A stretch of DNA of 64,000 nt from Methylotenera_A sp031422335 (GTDB lineage: Bacteria > Pseudomonadota > Gammaproteobacteria > Burkholderiales > Methylophilaceae): contig JANOQW010000033.1 of the NCBI GenBank assembly GCA_031422335.1, forward strand, positions 1 to 64,000, written 5' to 3'. Both the position numbers and the translations under genes were made by a program. The number at the start of each line of letters is the position of its first letter. The first letter of the stretch is position 1. Positions 50,575 to 60,064 of this stretch are shown here, piece after piece. The notes below the pieces were generated by a model that had not been told where the DNA came from, searched no databases, and saw only the letters and a program-made list of their open reading frames with translations.

Positions 50575-53220
50575 ATGACCATAAAATTAAACAATAACCC
50601 CAGCAGCAACGAAATCCGCCAAGCGTTTCTCGATTTTTTCGCCTCTAAAGGTCATCAAATCGTCGCGTCCAGTTCGCTCGTGCCGCATGGTGACCCTACC
50701 CTGCTATTCACCAATGCGGGTATGAATCAATTTAAAGATGTGTTTTTAGGCTTCGATAAACGCGCTTATACGCGTGCAACCAGCAGCCAAAAATGCGTGC
50801 GTGCAGGCGGCAAACATAACGACTTGGAGAATGTCGGCTATACCGCACGTCACCACACATTTTTCGAAATGTTGGGTAACTTTAGTTTTGGCGATTACTT
50901 TAAAGAAGAGGCGATTAGCTACGCGTGGGAGCTGTTGACAGACGTTTTCAAGCTACCAAAAGACAAACTCACCGTCACCGTTTATGCCGATGATGACGAA
51001 GCTTACGATATTTGGCATCAAAAAATTGGCATCCCCAAAGAACGCATTATCCGCATTGGCGATAACAAAGGTGCGCGTTACGCTTCAGACAACTTTTGGA
51101 TGATGGGCGACACTGGCCCTTGCGGTCCATGTACGGAAATTTTTTACGACCACGGCGACCATCATTTTGGCGGTCCGCCAGGCAGCCCTGATGAAGACGG
51201 TGACCGTTTCATCGAAATCTGGAATAACGTGTTTATGCAGTTTAACCGCGACGAAGCGGGTGTGATGCATAAGCTACCTAAGCCTAGTGTGGATACTGGC
51301 ATGGGCTTAGAGCGTATATCTGCCGTATTGCAGCACGTTCACGCCAATTACGAGATTGATATTTTCCAAGGTTTAATTCATGCGGCGGCACGTGAAACCA
51401 TAGCAACCGACATTAACAGTCCGAGTTTAAAAGTGTTGGCAGATCATATTCGCGCTTGCTCGTTCTTAATTGCTGATGGCGTGATTCCTGGCAATGAAGG
51501 TCGTGGCTACGTGCTGCGCCGCATCATTCGCCGTGCGATTCGTCATGGTTACAAACTAGGACGTCGCAAGGCCTTTTTCCATAGAACACTTCCAGACTTA
51601 GTCACCTTAATGGGCGAAGCCTACCCCGAATTGGTAAGTGAAAAAAATCGTATCAGTGATATTTTAAAACTAGAAGAAGACCGCTTCTTTGAAACCATTG
51701 AAAATGGCATGAATATTCTAGAAGCTCATCTGAAAGACCCTCTAGGAACATTCAAAATTCTTGATGGTGAAGTGGCTTTCAAACTGCATGACACGTTTGG
51801 TTTTCCACTTGATTTAACCGCTGATATTTGCCGCGAGCTTGGTGTGACTGTTGATACCGCAGGGTTTGATGCAGCCATGGCGCGCCAAAAAGAGCAAGCG
51901 CGTGCGGCGGGCAAGTTTAAAATGGCCGCCAACCTTGAATACAAAGGTGCAGGTACCGATTTTAAAGGTTATGAAACATTAGAAACACAAGCCACTGTTT
52001 TAGCATTATATCAGAATGGCACGCCTGTAAGCCGCATGGATGAAGGCGCTCAGGGTATCGTTGTGCTCTCCGAGACACCTTTTTACGCGGAATCGGGTGG
52101 TCAAATTGGTGATAACGGTGTGCTAAAAAGTGAAAATGGTATTTTTGCGGTGGAAGACACACAGAAAATTCAAGCCGCAGTATTTGGACATCACGGTATT
52201 TTAAAAACAGGTACGCTGAATGTGGGTGATACGGTAAAAGCCAATGTAGATATGGCTTCGCGCGCGGCAAGTATGCGCAATCATTCTGCCACGCACTTGA
52301 TGCACAAGGCTTTGCGTGAAGTATTGGGCGAGCATGTGCAACAAAAAGGCAGTTTGGTTGATACCGAAAAAACGCGTTTTGACTTTGTGCATAATGCGCC
52401 AATGACCGATGCTGAAATTGCCAAAGTAGAAGCGATTGTGAATGCGGAAATTCTCGCTAATGCAGCAACCCAAGCGCGTTTGATGGGCATAGAGGAAGCC
52501 AAAACCACAGGCGCGATGATGCTGTTTGGCGAAAAATACGGCGAAATTGTGCGCGTGCTGGATATAGGCACCACCACGGAATTATGCGGTGGCACGCATG
52601 TTAGCCGTACGGGCGATATTGGCCTATTTAAAATATACGCTGAAAGTGGTGTTGCTGCTGGTGTGCGCCGAGTAGAAGCCACCACGGGCAATGGCGCGCT
52701 CAAGCTGATTAACGCACAGCAAGCCTTAATCTCGCAATTAGCCAATGACCTGAAAGCGCCTACTGGTGAGCTTGCCAACAAAGTCGCGCAACTGAGCGAC
52801 CATGCCAAAGCACTAGAAAAAGAATTGGCGCGTTTTAAATCAAAACTTGCTTCATCGCAAGGTGATGATTTAACTGCGCAAGCCATTGAAATTAATGGCG
52901 TAAAAGTGCTAGCAGCCACGCTAGAAGGCGCCGATGCAAACGCACTACGCGAAACCATGGACAAGCTTAAAGACAAGCTGAAAACCGCAGCGATTGTGTT
53001 GGCCAGTGTGAATGACGGCAAAGTGAGCTTAGCCGCTGGTGTGACGCAAGATTTGATTAGCAAAGTGAAAGCTGGCGATTTGGTGAATTTTGTCGCGCAA
53101 CAAGTGGGCGGCAAAGGCGGTGGCAAACCAGATATGGCGATGGCGGGCGGTACCGATGCAAGTCAATTACCAAAAGCATTGGCGAGTGTTGAAAGTTGGG
53201 TTACAGAGAAAATTGTTTAA
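50575..53220 (+). CDS. alaS: Alanyl-tRNA synthetase
   Basis: The 881-residue enzyme has all four parts. The class II catalytic core includes FTNAGMNQFKDVFLG and RHHTFFEMLGNFSFGDYF. The tRNA-recognition domain comes next, then the editing domain with HSATHLMHKAL and CGGTHVSRTGD (zinc site). The C-terminal dimer domain ends with the glycine-rich GGKGGGKPDMAMAGG. The length is normal. lysC follows after 29 nt. Confidence 0.98.
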   Translation: MTIKLNNNPSSNEIRQAFLDFFASKGHQIVASSSLVPHGDPTLLFTNAGMNQFKDVFLGFDKRAYTRATSSQKCVRAGGKHNDLENVGYTARHHTFFEMLGNFSFGDYFKEEAISYAWELLTDVFKLPKDKLTVTVYADDDEAYDIWHQKIGIPKERIIRIGDNKGARYASDNFWMMGDTGPCGPCTEIFYDHGDHHFGGPPGSPDEDGDRFIEIWNNVFMQFNRDEAGVMHKLPKPSVDTGMGLERISAVLQHVHANYEIDIFQGLIHAAARETIATDINSPSLKVLADHIRACSFLIADGVIPGNEGRGYVLRRIIRRAIRHGYKLGRRKAFFHRTLPDLVTLMGEAYPELVSEKNRISDILKLEEDRFFETIENGMNILEAHLKDPLGTFKILDGEVAFKLHDTFGFPLDLTADICRELGVTVDTAGFDAAMARQKEQARAAGKFKMAANLEYKGAGTDFKGYETLETQATVLALYQNGTPVSRMDEGAQGIVVLSETPFYAESGGQIGDNGVLKSENGIFAVEDTQKIQAAVFGHHGILKTGTLNVGDTVKANVDMASRAASMRNHSATHLMHKALREVLGEHVQQKGSLVDTEKTRFDFVHNAPMTDAEIAKVEAIVNAEILANAATQARLMGIEEAKTTGAMMLFGEKYGEIVRVLDIGTTTELCGGTHVSRTGDIGLFKIYAESGVAAGVRRVEATTGNGALKLINAQQALISQLANDLKAPTGELANKVAQLSDHAKALEKELARFKSKLASSQGDDLTAQAIEINGVKVLAATLEGADANALRETMDKLKDKLKTAAIVLASVNDGKVSLAAGVTQDLISKVKAGDLVNFVAQQVGGKGGGKPDMAMAGGTDASQLPKALASVESWVTEKIV

Positions 53221-53249
53221 GAGAAAAACTTTAATTTAAAGAAATTACT

Positions 53250-54482
53250 ATGGGAATAATTGTACAAAAATACGGTGGTACTTCTGTGGCGAATCCTGAC
53301 AGGATTCGTAACGTCGCAAAAAGAGTAGCGCGTTATAAGGCGATGGGGCACCAAATAGTCGTGGTGGTTTCGGCCATGTCGGGCGAAACCAATAAGCTGA
53401 TTGCACTGGCAAAAGAAATTATGCCAGAGCCCGATCCGCGCGAATTAGACGTAATGGTTTCGACTGGTGAGCAAGTTACCTGCGCGATGACCGCGCTGGC
53501 GCTAATGGAGCTAGGCATTAAGGCCAAAAGTTATACTGGTGCACAAGTTAAAATCCTCACAAACAGCGCATTTACCAAAGCGCGTATTTTAGATATTGAT
53601 GACCACAATCTTAAGCAAGATTTGAATGACGGCTATGTTTGCGTAGTGGCGGGCTTTCAAGGTGTGGATGAATTTGGCAATATTACTACGCTGGGCCGTG
53701 GCGGATCGGACACCACTGGCGTAGCACTGGCGGCTGCGCTAAAGGCTGATGAATGCCAAATCTATACCGATGTGGATGGCGTTTATACGACTGATCCTAG
53801 AGTCGTGCCAGAAGCGCGCCGACTAGATAAAATAACCTTTGAAGAAATGTTAGAACTGGCCAGCCAAGGCAGCAAAGTGCTGCAAATACGCTCGGTAGAG
53901 TTTGCGGGTAAATACAAGGTAAAACTACGCGTGCTTTCTAGCTTTGAAGATGAAGGCGATGGCACACTGATTACATTTGAGGAAGACAAGGACGGTAACA
54001 TGGAAGAGCCCATTATTTCAGGTATTGCGTTTAACCGCGATGAAGCCAAAATCACGGTAAAAGGCGTGCCCGATACACCTGGCATTGCCTACCAAATTTT
54101 AGGCCCTATTGCCGATGCCAACATTGAAGTGGACATGATTATTCAAAATACAGGTGCAGATGGTGCGACCGATTTCACTTTTACAGTGCATAAAAATGAG
54201 ATGAATAAAGCGTTGGCTATTTTGCGCGATAAAGTACAAAGTTTTATTAAAGCGCGCGAAATTATTGGCGACGACAAAATTGCTAAAGTGGCTGTGGTAG
54301 GCGTGGGTATGCGCTCGCATGTGGGTATTGCCAGCCAAATGTTCCGCACACTCGCCGAAGAAGGCATCAATATACAAATGATATCTACCAGCGAAATTAA
54401 AATTGCGGTGGTGGTAGAAGAAAAATACATGGAGCTAGCAGTAAGAGTGTTGCACAAAGCATTTGAATTAGACGAAGCATAA
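53250..54482 (+). CDS. lysC: Aspartate kinase
   Basis: LysC phosphorylates aspartate, the entry to Lys, Met and Thr. The 410-residue protein opens IVQKYGGTSVANPDRI and has the catalytic TLGRGGSDTTGVALAAAL. Two C-terminal ACT domains follow (about 265-405) for feedback control. An internal start for a separate beta subunit, as known in some bacteria, cannot be excluded. Two tRNA genes lie just downstream. Confidence 0.96.
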   Translation: MGIIVQKYGGTSVANPDRIRNVAKRVARYKAMGHQIVVVVSAMSGETNKLIALAKEIMPEPDPRELDVMVSTGEQVTCAMTALALMELGIKAKSYTGAQVKILTNSAFTKARILDIDDHNLKQDLNDGYVCVVAGFQGVDEFGNITTLGRGGSDTTGVALAAALKADECQIYTDVDGVYTTDPRVVPEARRLDKITFEEMLELASQGSKVLQIRSVEFAGKYKVKLRVLSSFEDEGDGTLITFEEDKDGNMEEPIISGIAFNRDEAKITVKGVPDTPGIAYQILGPIADANIEVDMIIQNTGADGATDFTFTVHKNEMNKALAILRDKVQSFIKAREIIGDDKIAKVAVVGVGMRSHVGIASQMFRTLAEEGINIQMISTSEIKIAVVVEEKYMELAVRVLHKAFELDEA

Positions 54483-54495
54483 GCCGAGTTTTGAT

Positions 54496-54524
54496 TGATT
54501 TTTAGGGGCGTTTCAAGTATTATC
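54496..54524 (+). promoter_or_regulatory. tRNA-Ser promoter with GC-rich discriminator
   Basis: TTGATT, a 17-nt spacer and TATTAT are followed at once by CGCGCCC. A GC-rich discriminator is the usual mark of promoters under stringent control, which fits a stable RNA gene. Confidence 0.55.
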
Positions 54525-54558
54525 GCGCCCTTGTATTACAGCGTAATTTGAATAAAAC

Positions 54559-54652
54559 GGAGAGCTGGCCGAGTGGTCGAAGGCACTTCCCTGCTAAGGA
54601 AGCATACGGGCTTAACCCTGTATCGAGGGTTCGAATCCCTCGTTCTCCGCCA
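54559..54652 (+). tRNA. tRNA-Ser (GCU)
   Basis: The 94-nt gene folds with acceptor stem GGAGAGC/GTTCTCC, an anticodon loop CTGCTAA with anticodon GCU, a long variable arm as required for serine, and TTCGAATC in the T loop. The CCA end is encoded. It reads AGC and AGU codons. Confidence 0.95.
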
Positions 54653-54685
54653 AAGTTTTAACTTTAAGTCACAAGCAGAATCGCG

Positions 54686-54691
54686 TATAAT
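54686..54691 (+). promoter_or_regulatory. -10 box before tRNA-Arg
   Basis: A perfect TATAAT lies 28 nt before the tRNA-Arg gene; the -35 region (TTTAAG at 54663) is weak. It may allow tRNA-Arg to be made separately from tRNA-Ser. Confidence 0.45.
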
Positions 54692-54718
54692 TCGGGTTTT
54701 GTTAAATAATAATATAAC

Positions 54719-54795
54719 GCGCCCATAGCTCAGCTGGATAGAGTACTTGGCTACGAACCAAGGGGTCAGGAGTTCGAATCTCTTTGGGCGCACCA
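54719..54795 (+). tRNA. tRNA-Arg (ACG)
   Basis: The 77-nt gene has acceptor stem GCGCCCA/TGGGCGC, D loop AGCTGGATA, anticodon ACG in CTACGAA, and GTTCGAATC in the T arm. The CCA end is encoded. The A34 should be edited to inosine so that it reads CGU, CGC and CGA. Confidence 0.95.
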
Positions 54796-54822
54796 AATAA
54801 TGCAGTACGTATAAAGTAGTAT

Positions 54823-54852
54823 AAAAAAGCTCACATAAATGTGAGCTTTTTT
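54823..54852. terminator. Bidirectional terminator between tRNA-Arg and ffh
   Basis: AAAAAAGCTCACAT pairs perfectly with ATGTGAGCTTTTTT around a tiny loop. It ends the tRNA transcript on the plus strand and ffh on the minus strand. Confidence 0.92.
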
Positions 54853-54866
54853 TCAATTATGTAGTA

Positions 54867-56231
54867 TCAGCGCATGCCTGGCAGATTGCCGCCCATCATG
54901 CCACCCATACCGCGCATCATCTTGCTCATGCCGCCTTTGCTGAACATTTTCATCATTTTTTGCGTTTCTTCAAACTGTTTTAGCAGGCGGTTTACTTCTT
55001 GAACTTGTACACCACTGCCATCAGCAATACGCTTTTTGCGCGTGGCTTTGATGAGCTCAGGTTTTCTACGCTCTAGTGGTGTCATGCTGTTAATAATGCC
55101 TTCTATGCGGCGCAGCGATTTATCAGCATCTTCGTTATTCACTTTGGCCGCCATATTGGCCATTTGTGCAGGCATTTTGTCCATCAGTGCGCCCATGCCG
55201 CCCATTTTTCGCATTTGTGTCATCTGGCTTTTAAAATCTTCTAAATCAAATTTACTGCCACTTTTAATTTTATCGGCAACTTTTTTTGCCTCGGCTAAAT
55301 CGACATTTTTATGCGCTTGTTCAATCAAGCCCAGCACATCGCCCATGCCCAAAATACGGCCTGCCATGCGGTCTGGATAAAATGGTTCTAAGCCATCTAC
55401 TTTTTCGCTCACGCCAATAAATTTAATTGGCTGACCCGTGACATGGCGCACACTTAACGCGGCACCGCCGCGTGAATCGCCATCTAGCTTGGTTAAAATC
55501 ACGCCTGTTAATGGCAGCGTTTCGCCAAAGGCTTTGGCCGTATTAATTGCATCTTGGCCTTGCATGGCATCCACCACGAATAGCGTTTCGATAGGGTTTA
55601 GCAGCATATGCAGCGCTTTAATTTCCGCCATCATCGCTTCATCTATGCCCAAGCGGCCAGCGGTGTCAAAAATCAATACGTCGTAGTAACCTTTTTTTGC
55701 AAAATCAATGGCCTGCAAGGCAATATCCACGGGCTTCTGCGCGGCATTACTATTAAAGCAATCAATATCCAATTGCTTAGCAAGCGTTTGTAGCTGCGCA
55801 ATCGCCGCTGGGCGATACACATCGGCGCTGGCTAATAGCACTTTTTTCTTTTGCTCTTTTAGTAACTTAGCAAGCTTGGCCGAGGTCGTCGTTTTGCCAG
55901 AACCTTGCAAGCCTGCCATTAAAATAATCGCGGGCGGTTGCGTGGCTAAATTCAAGCCGACATTCGCTTTGCCCATCAAGTTGGTTAGCTCATCATTCAC
56001 CACCTCTATCACCGCTTGGCCTGGCGTTAGGCTGGTTAGCACCTCTTTGCCCTGTGCGCGCACTTTAACTTTGGCAATGAAATCTTTTACTACAGGCAGT
56101 GCTACATCGGCTTCTAAAAGTGCCATACGCACTTCGCGCATGGCGTCGCTAATATTGTCTTCGGTAAGTCGCGCTTGGCCGCGCAAGTTTTTAATAACGC
56201 CTTGTAAGCGCCCGGTTAAATTTTCTAACAT
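54867..56231 (-). CDS. ffh: Signal recognition particle protein Ffh
   Basis: Ffh with 4.5S RNA targets membrane proteins to the Sec translocon. The 454-residue protein has the N domain and the G domain, with P-loop GLQGSGKTT, DTAGRLGIDE and TKLDGDSRGGAAL. The methionine-rich M domain ends in repeated Met and Gly residues. The length is normal. It is divergent from the ccsA-like gene, the common order in betaproteobacteria. Confidence 0.97.
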   Translation of the reverse strand: MLENLTGRLQGVIKNLRGQARLTEDNISDAMREVRMALLEADVALPVVKDFIAKVKVRAQGKEVLTSLTPGQAVIEVVNDELTNLMGKANVGLNLATQPPAIILMAGLQGSGKTTTSAKLAKLLKEQKKKVLLASADVYRPAAIAQLQTLAKQLDIDCFNSNAAQKPVDIALQAIDFAKKGYYDVLIFDTAGRLGIDEAMMAEIKALHMLLNPIETLFVVDAMQGQDAINTAKAFGETLPLTGVILTKLDGDSRGGAALSVRHVTGQPIKFIGVSEKVDGLEPFYPDRMAGRILGMGDVLGLIEQAHKNVDLAEAKKVADKIKSGSKFDLEDFKSQMTQMRKMGGMGALMDKMPAQMANMAAKVNNEDADKSLRRIEGIINSMTPLERRKPELIKATRKKRIADGSGVQVQEVNRLLKQFEETQKMMKMFSKGGMSKMMRGMGGMMGGNLPGMR

Positions 56232-56307
56232 GCTAATTCCTTAATATTTAGCGTAATTTTACATCAAGCTATTAAGTTTGACGCAGTTTTGCGCCATAAT
56301 CACACTT

Positions 56308-57147
56308 ATGCATAATTTTGGGCAAACATTTATTCCGTATTTAGTCGTCGCATTTATTTATTTTGCGGTAGCGGCCGATTTTTGGCGTGGCAACAAATCT
56401 AGTGCACATTCAGCTAATACCTTGGCGTTTAAATTGCACTCTGCGGTATTGGCGCTGGGCTTGGTAATTCATGGTTGGTTGCTCTATACAGGTATATTTG
56501 CACAAGACTTAAGCTTAGGTCTCAATCTAGGCTTTTACCAAGCAGTTTCTGCTATTTTATGGCTAACTGTACTTATTTATTGGCTGGCTGATTTAAACCA
56601 CGCCCTACACAGCTTGCAAGCCTTTGTGTTGCCGCCTGCAGCTATTTGCGTTTTATTACCCGCTTTTTTTAATAGTAGTTATTATTTGCCCGCCGACGCT
56701 TCGGAGCTGTTTGTGGCGCATATTGGCATTGCATTACTGGCATACAGCTTGTTCACCTTTGCCGCATTACATGCGCTACTCATGTATTTTGCCGAGGCCA
56801 GTTTGCATAATAAACCTAGCCCACTCAAGCAAATGGATTTTCCACCGTTGATGGTGATGGAAAATTTATTATTTAAAGTGATTGGTCTAGGCTTTGTATT
56901 GCTGACGATTACGCTGTTAAGTGGCATGTTGTTTAGCGAGCAAATATTTAAACAACCACTACAATTTAACCACAAAACCATATTTTCTATCGCTAGTTGG
57001 TTAATTTATGGCGGACTACTGTATGGTCGATTTAAGTTTGGCTGGCGCGGAACCAAAGCGATTAAATTAACGCTAATTGGCTTTGTGCTGCTATTGTTGG
57101 CTTATGTGGGTAGCAAGTTTATTTTGCAAGTGCTTTTAAATAAATAA
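56308..57147 (+). CDS. CcsA/HemX-like cytochrome c assembly protein (YpjD)
   Basis: The 279-residue product has about eight membrane helices. It matches the CcsA-like branch often found next to ffh, with conserved histidines in SAVLALGLVIHGWLLY, FVAHIGIALLAYSLF and FNHKTIFSIASWLIYGGLL. Related proteins handle heme for cytochrome c assembly; the exact role of the ffh-linked type is not established. I use the ATG; a TTG ten codons earlier falls in a TTGACG sequence that may be a -35 box. Confidence 0.87.
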   Translation: MHNFGQTFIPYLVVAFIYFAVAADFWRGNKSSAHSANTLAFKLHSAVLALGLVIHGWLLYTGIFAQDLSLGLNLGFYQAVSAILWLTVLIYWLADLNHALHSLQAFVLPPAAICVLLPAFFNSSYYLPADASELFVAHIGIALLAYSLFTFAALHALLMYFAEASLHNKPSPLKQMDFPPLMVMENLLFKVIGLGFVLLTITLLSGMLFSEQIFKQPLQFNHKTIFSIASWLIYGGLLYGRFKFGWRGTKAIKLTLIGFVLLLLAYVGSKFILQVLLNK

Positions 57148-57150
57148 GTG

Positions 57151-58326
57151 TTAGTAATTATTTGGCGCATATTTATTGGCTACTGCACCTATATGCTGGC
57201 TAAATGGGTTAAGGTTTTTTCTATCCAGCACCGATTGATGCACGTTTAATGCACCGTTTTGTACCAATTTTTTAAAATCTCTAGCGCCTAGCTTGCCTGC
57301 AACGCCCACTAACTTATCCCACTCTTTATGGGCAACAGCGCCAACATTACCTTTAATCATCAGCGCGCTATCCATAAACTTTACACCCACGCTTGCATCG
57401 CCCAACTCGTCTATCATCCATTTTAATACACCGTCTGATAAGCCCTGCTCTTTGTAGCCGCCACCCACATCAGCGTGTGCGCCCGCAAACAAATATTGTT
57501 TAATGCCATCGCGCTTATCCCACAATGTTGGCGTAAATAATAAGCGTAATTCATCTAAGGCAAGCGCATGAAACCCACGCTTTACATTGGGGTTAAGTGC
57601 ATTATCTGCAAACGCAAAGGCGTCTCTGATTTCGGCTCTATTATCCTCAAACTCAAAATCTGGAATGCCGAGCGCACCAACAGTATCCCATACCGCAACG
57701 GCCTCCACTTTAATGCCTTTTATAAAATCGGATTCTGTAATGGTGGTTTGCAAAAAAAAGTTTTTAAGGCTGGTAAGCGCTGTAAACATGTTTTGCAGCC
57801 TGCTTTTATAAGATTTTTGCTTAATATTAGCGCGATAACTAAACCAAGCTTGCATCGCGATATCATAAGATGCCTCTTCGCCCTGATTAAACTTTTTAGC
57901 CAGCAAGCCTTTATTAGCAATTAAGCCTGCCAACGCTCTGGCTGTATAGGCACCGCGGCTGAAGCCAACAATATAAACTCTATCGCCTTCAACATAATTT
58001 CTAGATATAAACGTATAGCCTCTTGAGATACGCTCTATTAAACCAAACCCAAATGCGCCTCCTAACATTTCAATTAATTTAATACTTGAATCACCTACGC
58101 CATTAATATATTTAGAAACTTGTAATACGTCGGTATCAGCAATCAAACTTTTTTCATATTCAGTCACACGCCCTGTAATTTCGTGATGATTAATTTTAGA
58201 GACATGCTTACCCGCAAGTTGGGTAAATAATTTAAACACATTGGATGGCGCGTCTGTATCCGTATCTAACTCTTCACCAGGTTTATTCCAAGTACCATCT
58301 GCACAGAATATGATATTTTTAGCCAT
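57151..58326 (-). CDS. DUF2235 alpha/beta-hydrolase
   Basis: The 391-residue protein has the DUF2235 start IIFCADGTWNKPGEE (5-19) and the nucleophile elbow GFSRGAYTAR with Ser123. The acid and base regions are VWDTVGALGIPDF and GAHADVGGGY. The fold is shared by the Tle1 phospholipase effectors of type VI secretion. No secretion genes, immunity gene or signal peptide is present, so a house role in lipid turnover is equally likely. It is convergent with the ccsA-like gene, three bases apart. Confidence 0.87.
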   Translation of the reverse strand: MAKNIIFCADGTWNKPGEELDTDTDAPSNVFKLFTQLAGKHVSKINHHEITGRVTEYEKSLIADTDVLQVSKYINGVGDSSIKLIEMLGGAFGFGLIERISRGYTFISRNYVEGDRVYIVGFSRGAYTARALAGLIANKGLLAKKFNQGEEASYDIAMQAWFSYRANIKQKSYKSRLQNMFTALTSLKNFFLQTTITESDFIKGIKVEAVAVWDTVGALGIPDFEFEDNRAEIRDAFAFADNALNPNVKRGFHALALDELRLLFTPTLWDKRDGIKQYLFAGAHADVGGGYKEQGLSDGVLKWMIDELGDASVGVKFMDSALMIKGNVGAVAHKEWDKLVGVAGKLGARDFKKLVQNGALNVHQSVLDRKNLNPFSQHIGAVANKYAPNNY

Positions 58327-58383
58327 TGCAGCACCCCCGTGCGCACAATAATGATGAATAGTTTAGTTAGTATCTTACTATAG

Positions 58384-58422
58384 GCAGCCTGCAAGGCGCA
58401 TGGATACTGTCTTGCAGAGCAT
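58384..58422. repeat. 39-nt REP-like palindrome, inverted orientation
   Basis: The right arm cttgcagagcat is an exact family arm; the left arm gcagcctgcaag pairs with it partly. The centre, read on the minus strand, is cagtatccatgcgcc. It lies 31 nt downstream of the stop of the minus-strand HAD gene. Confidence 0.78.
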
Positions 58423-58453
58423 CTATTTTTATTATTTAAAGCTTTTTTTAAGA

Positions 58454-59134
58454 TTACCGCAAGCTAATTTGTGGCCATTGTTGCTCAAGCGCATAAGCAC
58501 TTAAAATTTCATCTGCATCCACCGCCACAGGGTGGGTGACAAGTTGCATTAGCGGTAGATCGTTGTGCGAATCGCTATAAAAATAGCTGTGTTTAAAATC
58601 ACTTAATTTTTTGCCACGCTCGGCCAAAAATTGATTAATGCGTATGACTTTGCCTGCCTGAAAGCTTGGCACACCCACCACACCGCCCGTATATTCGCCG
58701 TTCAATATTTCAGGATCACTGCCAATTAAGTGTTCGATGCCATAAGCAGTGGCGATGGGCTTGGTGACGAAGCTATTGGTGGCAGTAATCACCACACACA
58801 AATCGCCTGCGGCTTTGTGCTTATCTACCAGCGCTTGCGCTTCAACTGTCATCATCGGGCGGATGACTTTTTGCATGTATTTCAAATGCAACTCGTCTAA
58901 AAATGCTTTTTTATGTTGGCTTAAAGGTGTGAGTTGAAACTGTAAAAACTCGACAATATTTAAGCAGCCATTTTTATAATCGGCATAAAATTGCTCGTTA
59001 CGGTCATGATGCGTTTTAGCATCTAGCAAGCCCTCAGAGATTAAAAATAAGCTCCAGTTGTAGTCACTATCACCCGCCAGCAAGGTGTTGTCTAGGTCGA
59101 ATAAGGCCAAGTTTTGTTTTGGGTTTTGTTTCAT
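58454..59134 (-). CDS. HAD-IB family hydrolase (SerB-like)
   Basis: The 226-residue protein has the HAD nucleophile Asp13 with Asp15 in LALFDLDNTLLAGDSD, motif II VITATNSF and motif IV YFYSDSHNDLPLM. These are the subfamily IB pattern shared with phosphoserine phosphatases. Many betaproteobacteria carry this gene as a presumed histidinol-phosphate or phosphoserine phosphatase; the substrate is not certain. It starts one base after the end of the DMT transporter gene upstream on the same strand. Confidence 0.87.
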   Translation of the reverse strand: MKQNPKQNLALFDLDNTLLAGDSDYNWSLFLISEGLLDAKTHHDRNEQFYADYKNGCLNIVEFLQFQLTPLSQHKKAFLDELHLKYMQKVIRPMMTVEAQALVDKHKAAGDLCVVITATNSFVTKPIATAYGIEHLIGSDPEILNGEYTGGVVGVPSFQAGKVIRINQFLAERGKKLSDFKHSYFYSDSHNDLPLMQLVTHPVAVDADEILSAYALEQQWPQISLR

Positions 59135-59135
59135 A

Positions 59136-60011
59136 TTAAATTTCTTTATTTTCTGCCGTTAATACTAAATAAACACCGACTAAAATCACCGCCAATGCAG
59201 CGTATTCTATCGCTGTCACCGTCTCACCTGCAAACCAAATACCCAGCGCAAACGCCACCGCTGGGTTAACAAAAGTATTGCTGCTGGCCACCAGCGTGCG
59301 CACATTTTTAAGTAAGTATTGATAAGCACTGTAAGCCACCAGTGAGCCAAGCACAACCAAAAACAACATGGCTCCCCAAGATTTTGCACTAATTTGCGCT
59401 GGCCAAGTTTCACCTTGTAGCGCACTAAAAATCATCAACGCAATGCCGCCAGTAAGCATTTGACTGGCGGGCGCCATTAAACCTGCAGGTGTATCTAAAT
59501 GCTTACCCCATACCGAGCCAAACGACCAACTGGCGGCGGCAAAAATGAGTAGCGCCGCATTTAGGTAATCACCGTGCAAACTGCCGCCAATATTTAACAG
59601 CACAATGCCAGCAAAACCAATGGCAATACCTAGCCATTCTTGACGCGAAATATGGTGCCCCCAAATAGAGGAGAAAATCGCCATCCAAATTGGCGCAGTG
59701 GCGATTGATAATGCTGCCACGCTAGATGAAATAGTTTGCTGCACATAACTCACGGTGCCATTGCCAATAGCGGGCAACAAAATGCCAATAGCGGTGGCTG
59801 CCAGCCATTGTTTTTTAGTAAGATTTGGTGCGCCTAAATAACGCATCACCGCATACAAAATCACGCCAGCCACAATAAAACGAAAACCCGCCATGAGAAA
59901 AGGTGGAAAACTTTCGATACCAAATTTAATGGCCAGATAAGTTGAGCCCCAAATAAAATAGGTGCAAAACAGCGCTGCGATGATTAAAAAAGTTTGGTTT
60001 TTACTGTTCAA
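59136..60011 (-). CDS. EamA/DMT-family transporter (YedA-like)
   Basis: The 291-residue protein has ten membrane segments in two EamA repeats, opening TYFIWGSTYLAIKFGIESFPPFLMAG over its first part. It resembles the YedA/RhaT branch thought to export amino acids or other small metabolites. The HAD phosphatase gene follows with one base between, so they are cotranscribed. Confidence 0.87.
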   Translation of the reverse strand: MNSKNQTFLIIAALFCTYFIWGSTYLAIKFGIESFPPFLMAGFRFIVAGVILYAVMRYLGAPNLTKKQWLAATAIGILLPAIGNGTVSYVQQTISSSVAALSIATAPIWMAIFSSIWGHHISRQEWLGIAIGFAGIVLLNIGGSLHGDYLNAALLIFAAASWSFGSVWGKHLDTPAGLMAPASQMLTGGIALMIFSALQGETWPAQISAKSWGAMLFLVVLGSLVAYSAYQYLLKNVRTLVASSNTFVNPAVAFALGIWFAGETVTAIEYAALAVILVGVYLVLTAENKEI

Positions 60012-60064
60012 AGTGCTTATAAAAAAGGCTTATTTAATTAAAAAAGTAATACGAGGCAAAAACA

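Noticed and set aside
52024..52046. A partial palindrome-like word (gtaagccgcatggatg) in alaS.
   Set aside because: Too short and without matching arms.
54536..54856. A 106-codon minus-strand frame across both tRNA genes.
   Set aside because: It is antisense to two clear tRNAs and a terminator; frames like this over tRNA clusters are well-known false calls.
55712..55745. A match to the palindrome core inside ffh.
   Set aside because: It encodes the conserved Ffh stretch PVDIALQAIDF, so the likeness follows from the protein sequence.
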